NCBI GenBank assembly: GCA_016647705.1
Contig: CM028328.1
Span: 46,308,647-46,372,646, forward strand
Direction of reading: 5' to 3'
Length of the DNA: 64,000 nt
DNA from: Eucommia ulmoides
Lineage: Eukaryota > Streptophyta > Magnoliopsida > Garryales > Eucommiaceae
Each line of letters opens with the position of its first letter. Position 1 is the first letter of the stretch. A model generated the notes under the pieces. It was not told where the DNA came from, ran no database searches, and worked only from the letters and a program-made list of their open reading frames with translations. The translations under genes were made by a program, and so were the position numbers. Below are positions 35,381 through 46,809 of this stretch, in pieces.

Positions 35381-37239
35381 AGTATGGGGATAACAGGGTA
35401 GCGCATGAAGCAGGTCCATCAAGACCTCAACATTCCAAGGAACGAGGGAAAGTGAAGGCCTCCATAGAAGAACTCTACCAAAAGGTAGAATATCAAAGAA
35501 AACAACTCCAAGCCCTACATGACCAAGTCGTAGAGTCGTAGGCTCAAGCCACCTACAATCGTCAATGGCAGCTCGACCATGCGACTTATGAGGCGTCATG
35601 CTTCCGATCTATGCATCAAATGTTTCAACACTTTAGCATGTTGGTCGGTTATGACATGAGTGGTTTCCCTTAGATGCCCTAATTTGTAGACCACATTCGA
35701 CAACATTATGTGTTTGTATACCCACCGCACTAACCAGCTTCTCAGGCTCATCACCAATCCGCCCCATTCCCTCAAGGAGATATTGAAGATGACATGTAGG
35801 AGGATGATCAATAGAAGATGAGACTTAAACATATTGCCTCCCAAGTACGTGTTCCCACTCCATTCTTTGGTATTTTTTTGTTGATTCACTATTAAGGACA
35901 ATGCCTATTTTGAGTTTGGGGGAGTATTTGAACACGTGCTTGTGTCCTGCATGTTAATGACCAGTTTGAGGAGCCTTTATTTCTTCTGACTGCTTAATCA
36001 TGCTTTCCATCTATGTTTAATTCATGATTGTTTTAGGTTTCGTTTTGTTTTATCTTCATTTAAAATATGTGTGAGTTTTGTTGATCATGATGACTATGAA
36101 TCGATGATAATGTGATCCCCTAATAGTCTCTTGAGGTCAATTGTAATGCTTATACTTGTGTTTTCTGTGTGCTTGACATCTCATATTATTATAAGTCGTT
36201 TTGGATTCTCAATCACACGAGCACTTAGACCTTATGCGTTCACCATACAAATGATTTGACGACTATTATTCACTTAGTAAGGTTCATTTAGGCATTTTTT
36301 TTTTTTTTTTTTGGATTATTTGAGCCTTATTAAAGCTTACTTTGTGGATTCTACCCCTTACTTCCCCTTTTGAGTCTATTAGCCATTTCTTTCTTCACCT
36401 GGATCGAAGATCTTAGCTAAATGAAAATTTTCCCAAACCCTTATCCCTTTACCTTAGGCACAAGTCGAATTTTTGGCTCATTGGTATGTGTTTTGGGCCT
36501 ATAAAAGTATGCTATTTGGTTAGGATGATTTTTGTTTTTGGTTTGGTGTTTTGTTGATGGCTTGTTTTCTTGATTTCTATGTAACAAAAAAAATGAAAAT
36601 TATTATGCTTTTGTTGTTTTTGTTTGTTTTCATTAAATAAGTGCTGCGAAAATGAAATAAGTTTGGGAGTTATCTCAGGATTATCTTTTGGGTATTTGTG
36701 AGATCCAAGGGGCAAGTATCGTGCCGAGGGTAAATAAAAAAAAATAAAAATCCTTTCTCATATACCCCTTTACCCTTGTCCATCAATACAAGCCTATAAA
36801 GTCCTATTGATCTTCAAGACTAGCTTAGCCTACATTAGTGGAGAGTGAAATTAAGTCGGGCCTATAGAAATCCTATGCTTCATTGGATTTAGTCATGAAC
36901 CTTTTAGGTGTATAATTCAATCTGATCTTTGAGTGGTTATGTGTTGAGGGTTTTAGCACGCATACACATGGAAGGATCTAGAATGTTTTATGCTAATATT
37001 GAGTGTTGAAATTCTAGAACATCACAAGGAGAAGTATTATTTTTGAACTCGAGATGGTTGGGGGCTGTTGAGGATAAGTTCTTGGTCATTAGTTTGAAAT
37101 TTAAGACTCACACATCATTGTTTTTGGTATTTCCTTGTTTCTTCAATATTAGTGCTTGTTTGTGGTCTTTGTTGCTTTTGTTTTACTTTTCTTGTGTGTT
37201 TGGCTCAAGGACTAGCAAAATTCAAAGTTTTTGAGTATT
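35381..37239 (+). mobile_element. Athila-like element: end of coding region and 3' non-coding region
   Basis: The first 320 bp still look coding (HSKERGKVKASIEELYQK). Then come landmarks shared with the non-autonomous elements downstream: 'cctcccaagtacgtgttc', 'gagtttgggggag', 'agcctacattagtggagagtg' and 'gtgtgtttggctcaaggactagc'. A weak purine tract precedes the LTR at 37240. No separate gene. Confidence 0.7.
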
Positions 37240-37688
37240 TGATAAATTGATTTTTATCAATTTATCTCCCAATATATTTTATGGTTTTTGAGTATTTTAT
37301 TTGTGTTTTTAATGCTTTTTGAACTCATTTATGTAGGTAAAGTGAATTGGGTTGAAATAGTTGAAAATCAAGGCTTTTAGAAGGAATCAGAAATTAACGG
37401 GCGCGCTGCAGCTGAAAATGGGTGCACTCTAATGCACTCCCAAACTAGAGAATACAAGATTCATGCTCCAGCACACCCAAGCGCGCTCTAGCACACTCCC
37501 AAACCAAAGACATTGCCAAATTTAGGCTCCAATGCCCCAACAATAGTGTTTTAGCCCATGCCTATCTCGAAACGTGTACTCTAGTGCCCAGCAATCGTGC
37601 TTCAGCGCACCTCCCAAAATCCCCAGAATCCTCAAATGCACTCTCCAGCCCCAACTGGCGTGATCCAGCCTGCACCAATATTGCTCTA

Positions 37689-39801
37689 TGTTGATCCTAA
37701 GATTTTGATGGATAATTAAAGGTTAATATTTTTTGTGGAACTAATGGTTTGATTAAGCGTTTTAGTTTATTAGTTTCAAATAATGAAGATATGATGATAA
37801 ATGATGATGAATGATTAAGAGGTTGAAAATTTTGAAGAAATAGGAAAAACAACTCAAGTTAAATTTCAACTCTTAATGTCCCAATTAGGATCACATACGG
37901 CACAAAAAGATTTTTAAATGATTTTTATAAATATGTGTGTTTTTAATAGGATCCTAATTAGATAAAATATTTGCTCCTATGTGTAATTGAAAAATAAATA
38001 TTTATAATTGATTAAAATTGAATTTAAGTATTTAGTGAAGCTAACCAAGAAAAGAAATTGGTTAAAGAGGCGAAAACATCAATGAGAATGAATTAAAAAT
38101 GAATTTAGAAGATATTCCAGTATCCATAAGTTGACAGGTAAGTCGACCTAAATAAAGAAGGAAAACTCTCTGTATCTCTTGGTCGACAGGTAGGTCGACC
38201 TTTATGTAAATATGAACTCTCTGTATTTATAAGTTGACAGAGCGATCGACTTGTGAAAAGAAATAAAACTCTCTAAATCTCTGGGTCAACAGATAGGTCG
38301 ACTGATGGGCACAAAATCTTTGGCTTGGCTACATCCTGAATCGAGCGGTCGACTGCTGATCTTGGTCGGTTGACTTATTGGTCTATTTCAGGATATTATG
38401 AAATTCCGGATTTTATTCTAAAAGTAGCCGTTGCTAGCTGTTTTTTTGTTAGGACTCGTGAGAGATTTTAGGGATTTAATATTATTTGAGATATGCAACA
38501 CATATTATATTATCCCTATAGATTTGGTTCATTAAGTTTGAATATTTCTCAATTTGGTACATATAATTATTTTTATTCTATTTAATTGTGATTGAGAAAT
38601 ATTTGGGAGACTTAATTGAGAAGTTTAAAAGCTATAATTAAGTGATTTGAACCAGAATAAAGTCTTAATGATATAAGGGTATATAAGAGTAATTAAGTGT
38701 TATAACAATTGAGAATTAGCCATTAGAGAGCTGATTTTAATCCCATTTATATAAACCTGCGTTTTTCATATCATTAAGTGAAATTAAGAGAGATCAAGAG
38801 ATCATATTGAGCTTCTCTAAGAGATATCATATTGAGATTTATGAGAGCTTTTATAAGAGTCATTCGTAAGAATTATTTGCTGTGAATCATTGCTGCTACC
38901 GAATCTGAAATAACATCACTATAATTATTCTTTCGGTGGATTCCATGTGAGATCTTTCCAAATTACTTTCTATATAGTATTGCTTGATTAATTTTTAGAA
39001 TTTGATCTTTAGAAATTATTTCTGATTTTTTTTTATTGAAAAATATTTTTTGAATATTTTTGTTTAAAATCAAATTTTGAATATCTCACTTTTCTATTAC
39101 TAGTTTTGGGATATTAATTGAGTTTTAATTTATCTAGGGGGGTAGAAGTTCCGAATGATAAAAATCACTTGTCAATTTTTAATTGGTAAGTTGAGTGACG
39201 GATTAAATACTGTTGGGAGTATTTAATCTAAGGGTAACTGGTTTCAGTCTCTTCCTGTAAAGAGATTGACGTAGTAATTCTTCCTGAATTGAATTATTTT
39301 GTGTGAATTTTGTAACAGTTCAATCATTACCGGGTAAAAGGATATTTGAAGTGTTTTTGAGGTTTTAATTCTTTAGCCTTTTTGTTAAAAAGAATTAGAT
39401 TATTCTTGAGACTGTAAAAAGTAGAGGTTATTCCTTAACCTATGAAAATGAAATTTTGTAAAGGTTGATTCTGAGTCTGTAAAAGAAGTTTTATGAGAGT
39501 TGGTTCCTACCTTTAAAGGGATCTTGAGTTTAGTGGGTGTGACTCTCCATGGGGCTCGGAAGACTGGATTAGCCAAGAGTAGCTTAGTGAACCAATATAA
39601 ATTTTTGGTGTGCTGCTATCTTTACATTATTTATTATTATTGTTTGGTGTGCACCTAGTTAATTTTATATTTCCGTTGTGATTTAAAGATAATAATTAAT
39701 TTAGAATTAAAATTAATTATTTGAGTTATCAACGTATTTTTTTCTCTGATATTTTTAATTACCCAATTCACCTCCCTTTTGAGTATTTCACTAGGCCAAC
39801 A
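37689..39801 (+). mobile_element. copia-like solo LTR, nested (TSD CTCTA/CCCTA)
   Basis: Starts TGTTGATCCTAAG and ends TAGGCCAACA, so the termini are TGTTG...CAACA. The flanks CTCTA (37684-37688) and CCCTA (39802-39806) match at four of five positions. The end 'caattcacctcccttttgag' is usual just inside the 3' edge of copia LTRs. The surrounding GCGC-motif DNA of the Athila-like LTR resumes after it. It is homologous to 1-1322 in inverse orientation. GTCGAC motifs cluster at 38120-38370. Confidence 0.85.
38120..38370. repeat. cluster of GTCGAC palindromic motifs
   Basis: Repeated GGTCGACAGGTAGGTCGACC-like phrases and single GTCGAC/GATCGAC sites spaced about 45-65 bp apart, the counterpart of the cluster at 545-860. 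Confidence 0.75.
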
Positions 39802-40898
39802 CCCTAGATGCTAGTGACGGCATTGGAGCGCTTGAAAAACTAGCCCCATCGTCCATGCTCACACAAAATGATATTTTTAGCTGGAATGATGACATTTTTA
39901 AAGAGAATATAAAAGGATTTTCAGCTGAGAATGAAGGGAGCTTTTGGAAACCCATTTTTACAGACACCGAAAAGGGAAACTTGAAGATTCGGAGGCTAGC
40001 TTGGATATTTGGAGCTTGCTTGAAGATTGAAGACTCTTGGAGCTCATCCTTATCTAGTTCTTCAATTTCTCTTGTTGTAGCTGATAAACTTGAGATTTAT
40101 GATTGTTGATTGTTTGTGAATCATAGGTTTATGTTTGGATTTGTTGTTGGATATTTTGATGGATAATTTGAACATGTTTGGCTCGATTTTTATCTAGGGG
40201 AATTTGAATAGCTTTGTATAAACTATGTCTTAGAGTTTTTAAGCTTTTGTTAATTGAATTCCATGTTTTATTCATTTATGTTTCCTTATGCTTACCATCT
40301 AATTTGTTCATAATATGAATTGGATATTACAAATGTGTGGGATTAGGCATTTGAGAGAGGTAATTTTACACATTGAGACAGGAGAAACACAACCCTTAGT
40401 ATATTAGTTTGAGAGGCTATTATAATTTGGGTAGCCAATTGTAGAAAAGATTTAATGATTGGATAATTAGTTGAATTAAGTAGGGATATTAGTTCAAATA
40501 ATTATAAAAAATTGCCTTATTCGGTACTCGAGAGAGGAAGTGAGGTTATTTTAGATACCCATCGTTAATGGTTGAGCATGAATCTAATTAACAAGCTTGA
40601 ATAAGATTAGCATATTTTAGCAAAGTGATGTCAAACCCCTCTAGAGCCCTTATTCCATTGAACTCCCTTCAATCCAATCTTCCTTTTGTTGTTTAATTTC
40701 CATGTCTTTTATTTAATTTAGTCATTAGTTTAATCTTTGTTACTTTAATCTCGGTTGCCTAGATAAAATTAGGTCATTTTAACCGTGATAGTTAGTTAAT
40801 TTCATTTTATGAATCATCGAGGGAATGATACTCACTCACTCACTTTATTACTTCTTCGACCTCATGCACTTTCGAGAACACATAGCACATAAACATCA

Positions 40899-41485
40899 CA
40901 ACAGTATCCCCGGATTGTCCAACTTTTTTATGAGCGAGCGAAGTTTGTCGACGATTACACTTCTATTGGCAGCCATAAATGCATCACCGCAGAGATTGAC
41001 GGGTAACAAATCTATATTTCAATTGAAAGAATTGATTGGGAATTGAAACTTCACACCGAGTACGAGGACTACTACAACCTTCTACCACTACGATCAAATT
41101 TTTCTAACATTATCAACAACATGACCGATGGACGATAAGTCGAGAGAAAGGCTTGACCATAAAACGAACCCAACTCCCAATGTAGGTTAATGTCCTCAAC
41201 ACCATTTTCAACCACAACTTACTACCATTGGGCCACGATGTCCCACATAGTGGTACGATCCTCCAATGCTTATACTCCACCTTCACAAACCGTTAATTAC
41301 CACAAAGGTCATATTGAATGGGATCCTACGCTTTAAGGAGATGGGGCTCGACTGCAAGTCCAAAGGTGTCCGCTCACGACTTCTCTAGCATCGATTCCTT
41401 AACCAATTCTTGGCTACTGACGGATTCAAATTTGCTAAATGAGCCGAAAAAATTTGCTACTGTCACACTTTAAATTTGGAACAAA
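40899..41485. other. no recognisable feature
   Basis: Moderate composition and no frame above 75 codons (40825-41046 runs across the LTR edge). I recognise no family on either strand. Confidence 0.4.
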
Positions 41486-41665
41486 ATATATTTTAAACTT
41501 TCTAACTATTGACACGTTTCTATGTAATCCAATAATTTTTTTTTTTGTTTCAATTTAAACTCTCTAAATATGAAAATGGTTTTAAAAGATTATTCTGTTA
41601 AATTTTTATTTAAACTAATAAAAATTCTATTTTTTGAGGGTATAGCGGACTTTTAATTATTTATT
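41486..41665 (+). repeat. Mutator-like terminal repeat, single end
   Basis: 'ttctaactattgacacgtttctatgtaatcc', 'aatttaaactctctaaatatgaaaatgg' and 'ttctgttaaatt...taaactaataaaaattc' follow the same order as the TIR at 16832-17000 but are diverged. The opposite end was not found. It stands directly upstream of a host-like coding remnant, as in Pack-MULEs. Confidence 0.5.
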
Positions 41666-41683
41666 ATTTTTCTTGTTTTTCTT

Positions 41684-41705
41684 CCCCCCCCCCCCCCCCC
41701 CCCCC
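41684..41705. repeat. poly-C run (22 bp)
   Basis: Twenty-two consecutive C residues after a T-rich tract. Confidence 0.95.
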
Positions 41706-41751
41706 ACATCCCTCCTCACCCCCAAGCGATTTACGCCACCGCCATCAAACT

Positions 41752-42592
41752 GTGTATCGAAATACCCCACCAAAAATACCCCACCAAAAACCCATCGAAA
41801 AGTCACATCACGCCACCATTCTTAGAAGATCTCCCGGATTTCTTCGGAAAGAGGGTGACGTTTCGAAGACTCTCATTCCCGCACCGAGCAGAAATCAGTC
41901 CATGTTTCTGGTTTCTTTTCCTACCCTCAGCTCGAGACGAAACGTCATTTGAATAAAACCCCAAAGCATTCCGCATATGAAGATTCAAATGAGTCTATTG
42001 AATTGAATAACGGGTCGAAAAGTGCCGTGAAATCTAATGTTGTGTTGAGGAGATCGACAAGATTGAGTATTGGGTTTCAAGGGTTTTCTGGGAAAGAGAA
42101 GATCGATGGGTGTGGTCGAAGCAAGTTGAGCCACGTTGTTTCGTCAGGTATCAAGTTGCATGAGCAATTTTTGGATAATTTTGATAAGAGAGTGACCCGT
42201 AGTGGTAAAGCTAAGATGGATGTTGATGGTTCTGTAAAATCAGAAAAGAGACTAACAATTGCTGAGAAGACTTGCAATGGCAAGTCCAATAGAATTAGAA
42301 CTATTCCTCTTCCATGGATTCTTTGGATAAGGTGGCTTTATCCAAACAATCTGCGTCGAAAAAGAGGAAGACAAGTTGCCCTTCCATGGTAAAAACCAAC
42401 ATGTATGTAGAGATTAAGAGTGATAAGCGATGCCATGGATTTGTTACTGAATTTCAAAATGCAGAGATGTCACTAGTGAAAGGGAGGGCTAAAATGGGTG
42501 TTAATTTGTCTAAACAATTTCGTAGACACCGTACTTTGTCCTACCCAATCAGTGTTGGATCAAGTACAAATTCAGATAAATTTTACACTTGA
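41752..42592 (+). pseudogene. decayed host-derived gene fragment with RRSPR/RRSTR basic motifs
   Basis: Three successive open frames on the plus strand have coding-like composition. The first (41752-41952) contains ILRRSPGFLRKEG. The second (41949-42392) contains VLRRSTRLSIGFQG and FDKRVTRSGKAKMDVDG, and the third (42314-42592) contains SASKKRKTS and KGRAKMGVNLSKQFRRH. The second and third overlap and look like one sequence separated by a frame change near 42310-42390. Repeated RRS(P/T)R(F/L) motifs in a Lys/Arg/Ser-rich chain are known from the N-terminal tail of the plant chromomethylase CMT2 and from other chromatin proteins, so this may be the tail of such a gene. No catalytic domain follows. 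A Mutator-like end just upstream suggests capture. The host-gene origin is moderately supported; the family is a guess. Confidence 0.5.
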
Positions 42593-43189
42593 GTTTAAAG
42601 AGAATGAATTTTTATCTGAGATCACACTGTGTAATATACAAAAATACCCAAAAATATGAGAAAAACAAGAAATTATAAATTTGACAAAATACAATTAAAT
42701 AAAAGTTTCTGCTCAACCTCGAAATTCTCATAATTTAAGGAGGACTAAAATGACTTTATTAAAGTTTGATTTTCATTAAATCATCTTTAGTATAGATAAA
42801 AATCAGCCACTACCCTTAAATTATAAGATATTTCAAATAATTAACTCGATTACCTACCCCGACCTTGAAACATTTACAACCACTGAATCTTATAGGTTTA
42901 ACACAAAAAATAATTGTTTTATTTGTGCATACCACATCAAATACTACCTACAAAAAATCCAAGAGACCTCGTTAAAGGCTTGGAAAAGTTATGACAAAGC
43001 TTTAAATCACCAAGGTGATTTAAGAATTTGGTTTGATTTTGATTCACACCAATTCAAGATGTCTTGACAAACTAACCTAGGCTCAATGAATCAAGGGACC
43101 AAACATCATTAAAGGTCCACAAAACAGACCTTGAAATGACCAAGGAACCTTCCTAGAAGTTTCCTGCTAAATTACTAAAAAAGGAAATC

Positions 43190-43560
43190 AAAACACTTAG
43201 GGTGTGACCAACCATTATCGAAACTAAACCGATTCAGTTCGCCACCTAAGTTAGGCATTTAACGTGCATTAAATGTCCATCCCATCAAGCATTAAATGTT
43301 TGGGATGACATGGATAGGTTACATTCAAGGTATCTAGATATTTTGAGCAAAATATCTTAGGTGCGACCGAAAACCTTGAATTGTGACTACTTGTTACCGA
43401 AACCAAATCAAATTGGTTTGCCACCTACCCAATGCATTAAATGCACATCCCATTAAGAAATAAATGCTTAAGATGACATGGAATGGATAGGTTCAAAGGA
43501 TCAAGATATTTTCACCAAAATATCTTAGGGTTAACTAAGAACTTGAAAACTAATCGTCTG
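43190..43560. repeat. two diverged copies of a ~180-bp unit
   Basis: Shared order in both copies: 'ttaccgaaac.aaa', 'gccacct', 'gcattaaatg..catcccat', 'aatg.ttgggatgacatgg', 'gataggtt' and 'aaaatatcttaggg'. A third, weaker copy may follow to about 43720. Confidence 0.7.
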
Positions 43561-44024
43561 TTACAAGGTAAGATAACCTGATTCCATCCGAAACCAACCG
43601 GATGAGTGCTCACCAAGCAATGACTCATTAAAGATAATTAAATGCAATGGTGACATGTCTAGACTGGGTTCAATGAATTTGGAAATCATTAATGGCAACT
43701 AAACTGAAATAGTGAAACTAACTGATACTTAGCCCCTAAACCAAATCGGATGTATCACATTGAGCCATTAATGCACCCATGTGCAAGGAATATGACTGGA
43801 AGGAAGGTAATGATTGTCAATAATTATTAATAATTGCTAATCATTACCAAATCTTTGAAAAGATCTGGTTATGATTACCAAATCTTTGAGAGTTTTGCCT
43901 TCCATCCTAAATTCGCTCAAAGCAAAACAAAACAAAAGTAAGATAACATGTCCCCTAGGCCAAATATACCTCAAGGAAGAGGCTGGGATAGCTTGTGCTT
44001 AGATTAATGCACCGACTCCCAGCC

Positions 44025-44032
44025 TATAAATA
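44025..44032 (+). promoter_or_regulatory. TATA box of the Tat/Ogre-like LTR
   Basis: TATAAATA followed by a G-rich then CT-rich stretch ('cttctctctctaaactc') about 50 bp downstream, a plausible LTR promoter and start region. Confidence 0.5.
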
Positions 44033-44175
44033 GAGACGTTGGGGTCTTTATTTTCCAATCCTTGAATACCTAGCTTCTCTCTCTAAACTCGAGCAACTCT
44101 CTCGGGTGTTAGGATTTTCAAGCACATTTATCAAATAACACGTCGTTATTCTACTGAAATCCAATCCCAAAAGGC

Positions 44176-44420
44176 GTTCTTGAAATTATTGGAGCAAGAA
44201 CTCGAGAGATCGAAGGCCACCGATCAACACTTAGCTAAGAGGATCAAGGAGGAAGGGTTATAGCAACTTAGGGGCAGACACATCCCCTAAGTAGGGTGTT
44301 CTTGAGGTTCTTGGAGCAAGAACTCAAGAGATCGACAATCACCGATCAGCTTCCAACCTAGACGATCATGGAGGAAAAGGAGGTAATTACTTAGGGAAGA
44401 CCACATCCCTTAATTAGGTA
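44176..44420. repeat. tandem duplication, period about 122 bp
   Basis: 'gttcttga..tt.ttggagcaagaact' + 'cgagagatcga' + '...accgatca...acatccc.ta' occurs at 44176 and again at 44298. Confidence 0.8.
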
Positions 44421-45407
44421 TGTTTCTTAAAACAACACCTATGATCTTGGTTTAAACTTATGTATGTTTCTTGTACATGGCATAATCATATAGTTAACAC
44501 ACTTTAATTTCGTGGACATAACACATAACACATATAAAACCTATAAACAACCAAACAAATACTTGATTTTGTCATAACAACCAAACAAACACATAATTTT
44601 TGCTATAACAACCAAACTATGTTTAAATCATACAAAATCATTCCAAGTATCTCAAGAATGTCTGAGAACATGTTAAGAACATGTAAGGACCCAAATCATC
44701 CGAGAGCATGTTAAGAACATATGAGGATTTAAACAAAACTTCAATCACACTATGAGTTGTACATACTCTCTACGATTCTCTCAAGGACTTTACACCGACT
44801 ATTTACTAACTGTTAATACTAACTATATAACTACTAATAACTGGATTTACTTTCTGCAAAGATCATAGCCAGGTTGGCTTGTGGACTAGCATTTATATAT
44901 GTATATACTTATATACTACACCGACCCTTGTGGCTAAGAACTCGAGATAAAGAAAAGGCCTCTATTCCTTCGGGGATATGAGTGATTCTTCTTCGGAAAC
45001 CTTTATGTTTTCCTTAGTTACGAGTAGGACTGAGATAAATATATGGTATTTCTTTTCATTCTTAAACTAACAACTCACACACTAACACACACTAACTAAA
45101 ACAAAAGAGTTCGTTTAAGGTGTTCTTGACAAAATCAAATAGTGTTATGTACATAACAAGTTGTGATTCAGGTTGTTCACAACTTAAAAACAATTAATAA
45201 TAAACATAATTACTGTTGTGATTTAGGTTGTTCATAGCTTTAAAATATGTTAACAATAACTAACTAAGGTTGTTATTCAGGTTGTTCGCAAATAAAATTA
45301 ACAAAACCAAACCAGTGTTTAACTAAAAACAACCCAGCTTTCAAATGTAACGAGAATGAACTTAGTTCGACCTAATATTTGGTAGCCACCCAAAGTACGT
45401 AGGTAAC

Positions 45408-46809
45408 TAGTGGCGCGTAATTGACGCACGCCACTTCCACCGCAACTGTACAGGTCAAGTTTTAGTATAGATGTGAAGAGTAGGAGTATCGTGTCCATAG
45501 AGATTAGTTGAGATTATTATCGATTACGTAATTATCATAACCTAATTTTATCTAGGCGGTAAAAATGTGTTTATAATTAATAATATACTAACACTAAGTT
45601 AATTAATCTAATTAAACTATAATACTATATTGAGATGTTTAAGAAAAAGATTGCCAAGGGATTAATTTTGCTTACAAAAATGTGTTTGGTCTCGTTGTAG
45701 TTTACGTTAACGGTGTTCGACCTATCCGACAATCTCTGTATCATAAACTCACTCGCCACCTCTCATGAGTGTAAGACGAGTGAATATGCAATTTCGTGTC
45801 AACAAAGAAGTCCCCTTCAAAGTATTAACGACACTACGACACATGAGTCTCATCCCAACGTCATTGATTGCAAACTTTTCAACTTCTTTCTGGGTTATTG
45901 GATCGTCGTGTTGTGTTTACCCTAATCCAAATTCGGGGTTACCTCTCTCGAGTGTCAAACCCCATATTCTCTAATTATCTAAAAAGTATAATATCAAAGA
46001 ATAATGGTAAACACAATTGAAATAGAAAAGAACAACCATTAACAAAACACAAACTCAAACAAACAATATTTTCTTTAATTATATTAATCCCTAGACAAAA
46101 TCCGTTTAGCTCATGGCCATAACTGTTTATACAAGGAAAAATGAGCTAAACATGCTCAACAACCTACCGAAGTTAAGAAAATAAAGAAGAAACAAAAGAA
46201 ACTTAGCCGTAGTTCGAAGATTTGCAGCTAAAAATGCTTCGTTATCGCTTCTTCTTATTCGCAACGTGTTCTTCTCCTTTGGAATTGGTTGAACACTCCT
46301 CAAAACTCTCTCTAAAATATCCTAACCCTAAATGATCTCTCTTGGCCGAATGGAGAGTATAGGAGAAGAAATAGGGAACAAAATATCTAAAAAAACATCC
46401 TAAATCTGGTACAGAGTGACCGCCGCAGCGGTAGGCTTACTGCCGCGGCAGTGGGTATGTCGGTTTGATCTTCACCGCAGCAGTAGAAGCAGCAGTGGAA
46501 TCAAGAACCATCATGTTGTTTCATGGGCCTTCAGCAACAAAATGGCTTTCTCCGTATATTGACTATCGCAGCGGTGGTCAGGACGCCGTGGCAATGGCCT
46601 AGTTTTCAGAATTATGCCTCTATGCTTGTTTTCCCACCGTTCTTCCACCATTTTTTATTCGATTTGATCGTTTATGATCCATTTTCATGCATTTTCACCT
46701 CAAACACTTGATTTATACAAAAACACATAAAAACGTATTAAAACGTAATAAATATACTCGAAAACTAACAAGTTCGGTTTGGAAATGGATAGGTAAATTA
46801 CACCTATCA
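45408..46809 (-). mobile_element. 3' LTR of the non-autonomous Athila-type element
   Basis: Runs from TAGTGGCGCGTAATTG to ACACCTATCA on the plus strand. It holds CCGCAGCGG/CCGCGGCAG motifs at about 46420-46590. Confidence 0.88.

Larger units (their letters stand above)
26530..40898 (+). mobile_element. Athila-like Ty3/gypsy element, 5'-truncated, with three nested solo LTRs
   Basis: Visible parts in order: end of RNase H and integrase (26530-27940), a non-coding stretch, a later coding region typical of Athila (about 29350-29795, 32736-33098 and 35381-35700), a long 3' non-coding region, a purine tract and the 3' LTR (37240 to about 40898). Solo LTRs sit at 29796-32730, 33104-35375 and, inside the 3' LTR, 37689-39801. 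The 5' LTR, gag, protease and RT are absent. The rest is heavily decayed, with many breaks, so it is old and predates the three nested insertions. Confidence 0.85.
37240..40898 (+). mobile_element. 3' LTR of the Athila-like element, interrupted
   Basis: Starts TGATAAATTGATTTTTATC after the 'aaagtttttgagtatt' tract and ends near ACATCA at about 40898, with the 'cgacctcatgcactttcgag' context seen before Athila LTR ends. Without the copia-like solo LTR (37689-39801) it is about 1.54 kb. A cluster of GCGC-containing motifs lies at 37395-37680. The 3' edge is approximate since no 5' LTR or TSD is available. Confidence 0.65.
42593..45407 (+). mobile_element. leader/LTR-like part of a Tat/Ogre-like element (left of a nested insertion)
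   Basis: Unrelated to the other LTRs here. It has a TATA box (44025), internal duplications (43190-43560 and 44176-44420) and a polar, promoter-like layout, and the same sequence resumes after the nested element at 50924. There it shows 'gaactacgtaaagacctgattc' and 'gatacgtagacaaccca', phrases common near the end of Tat/Ogre LTRs, then a PBS-like site. The left edge could not be fixed. No coding. Confidence 0.45.
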
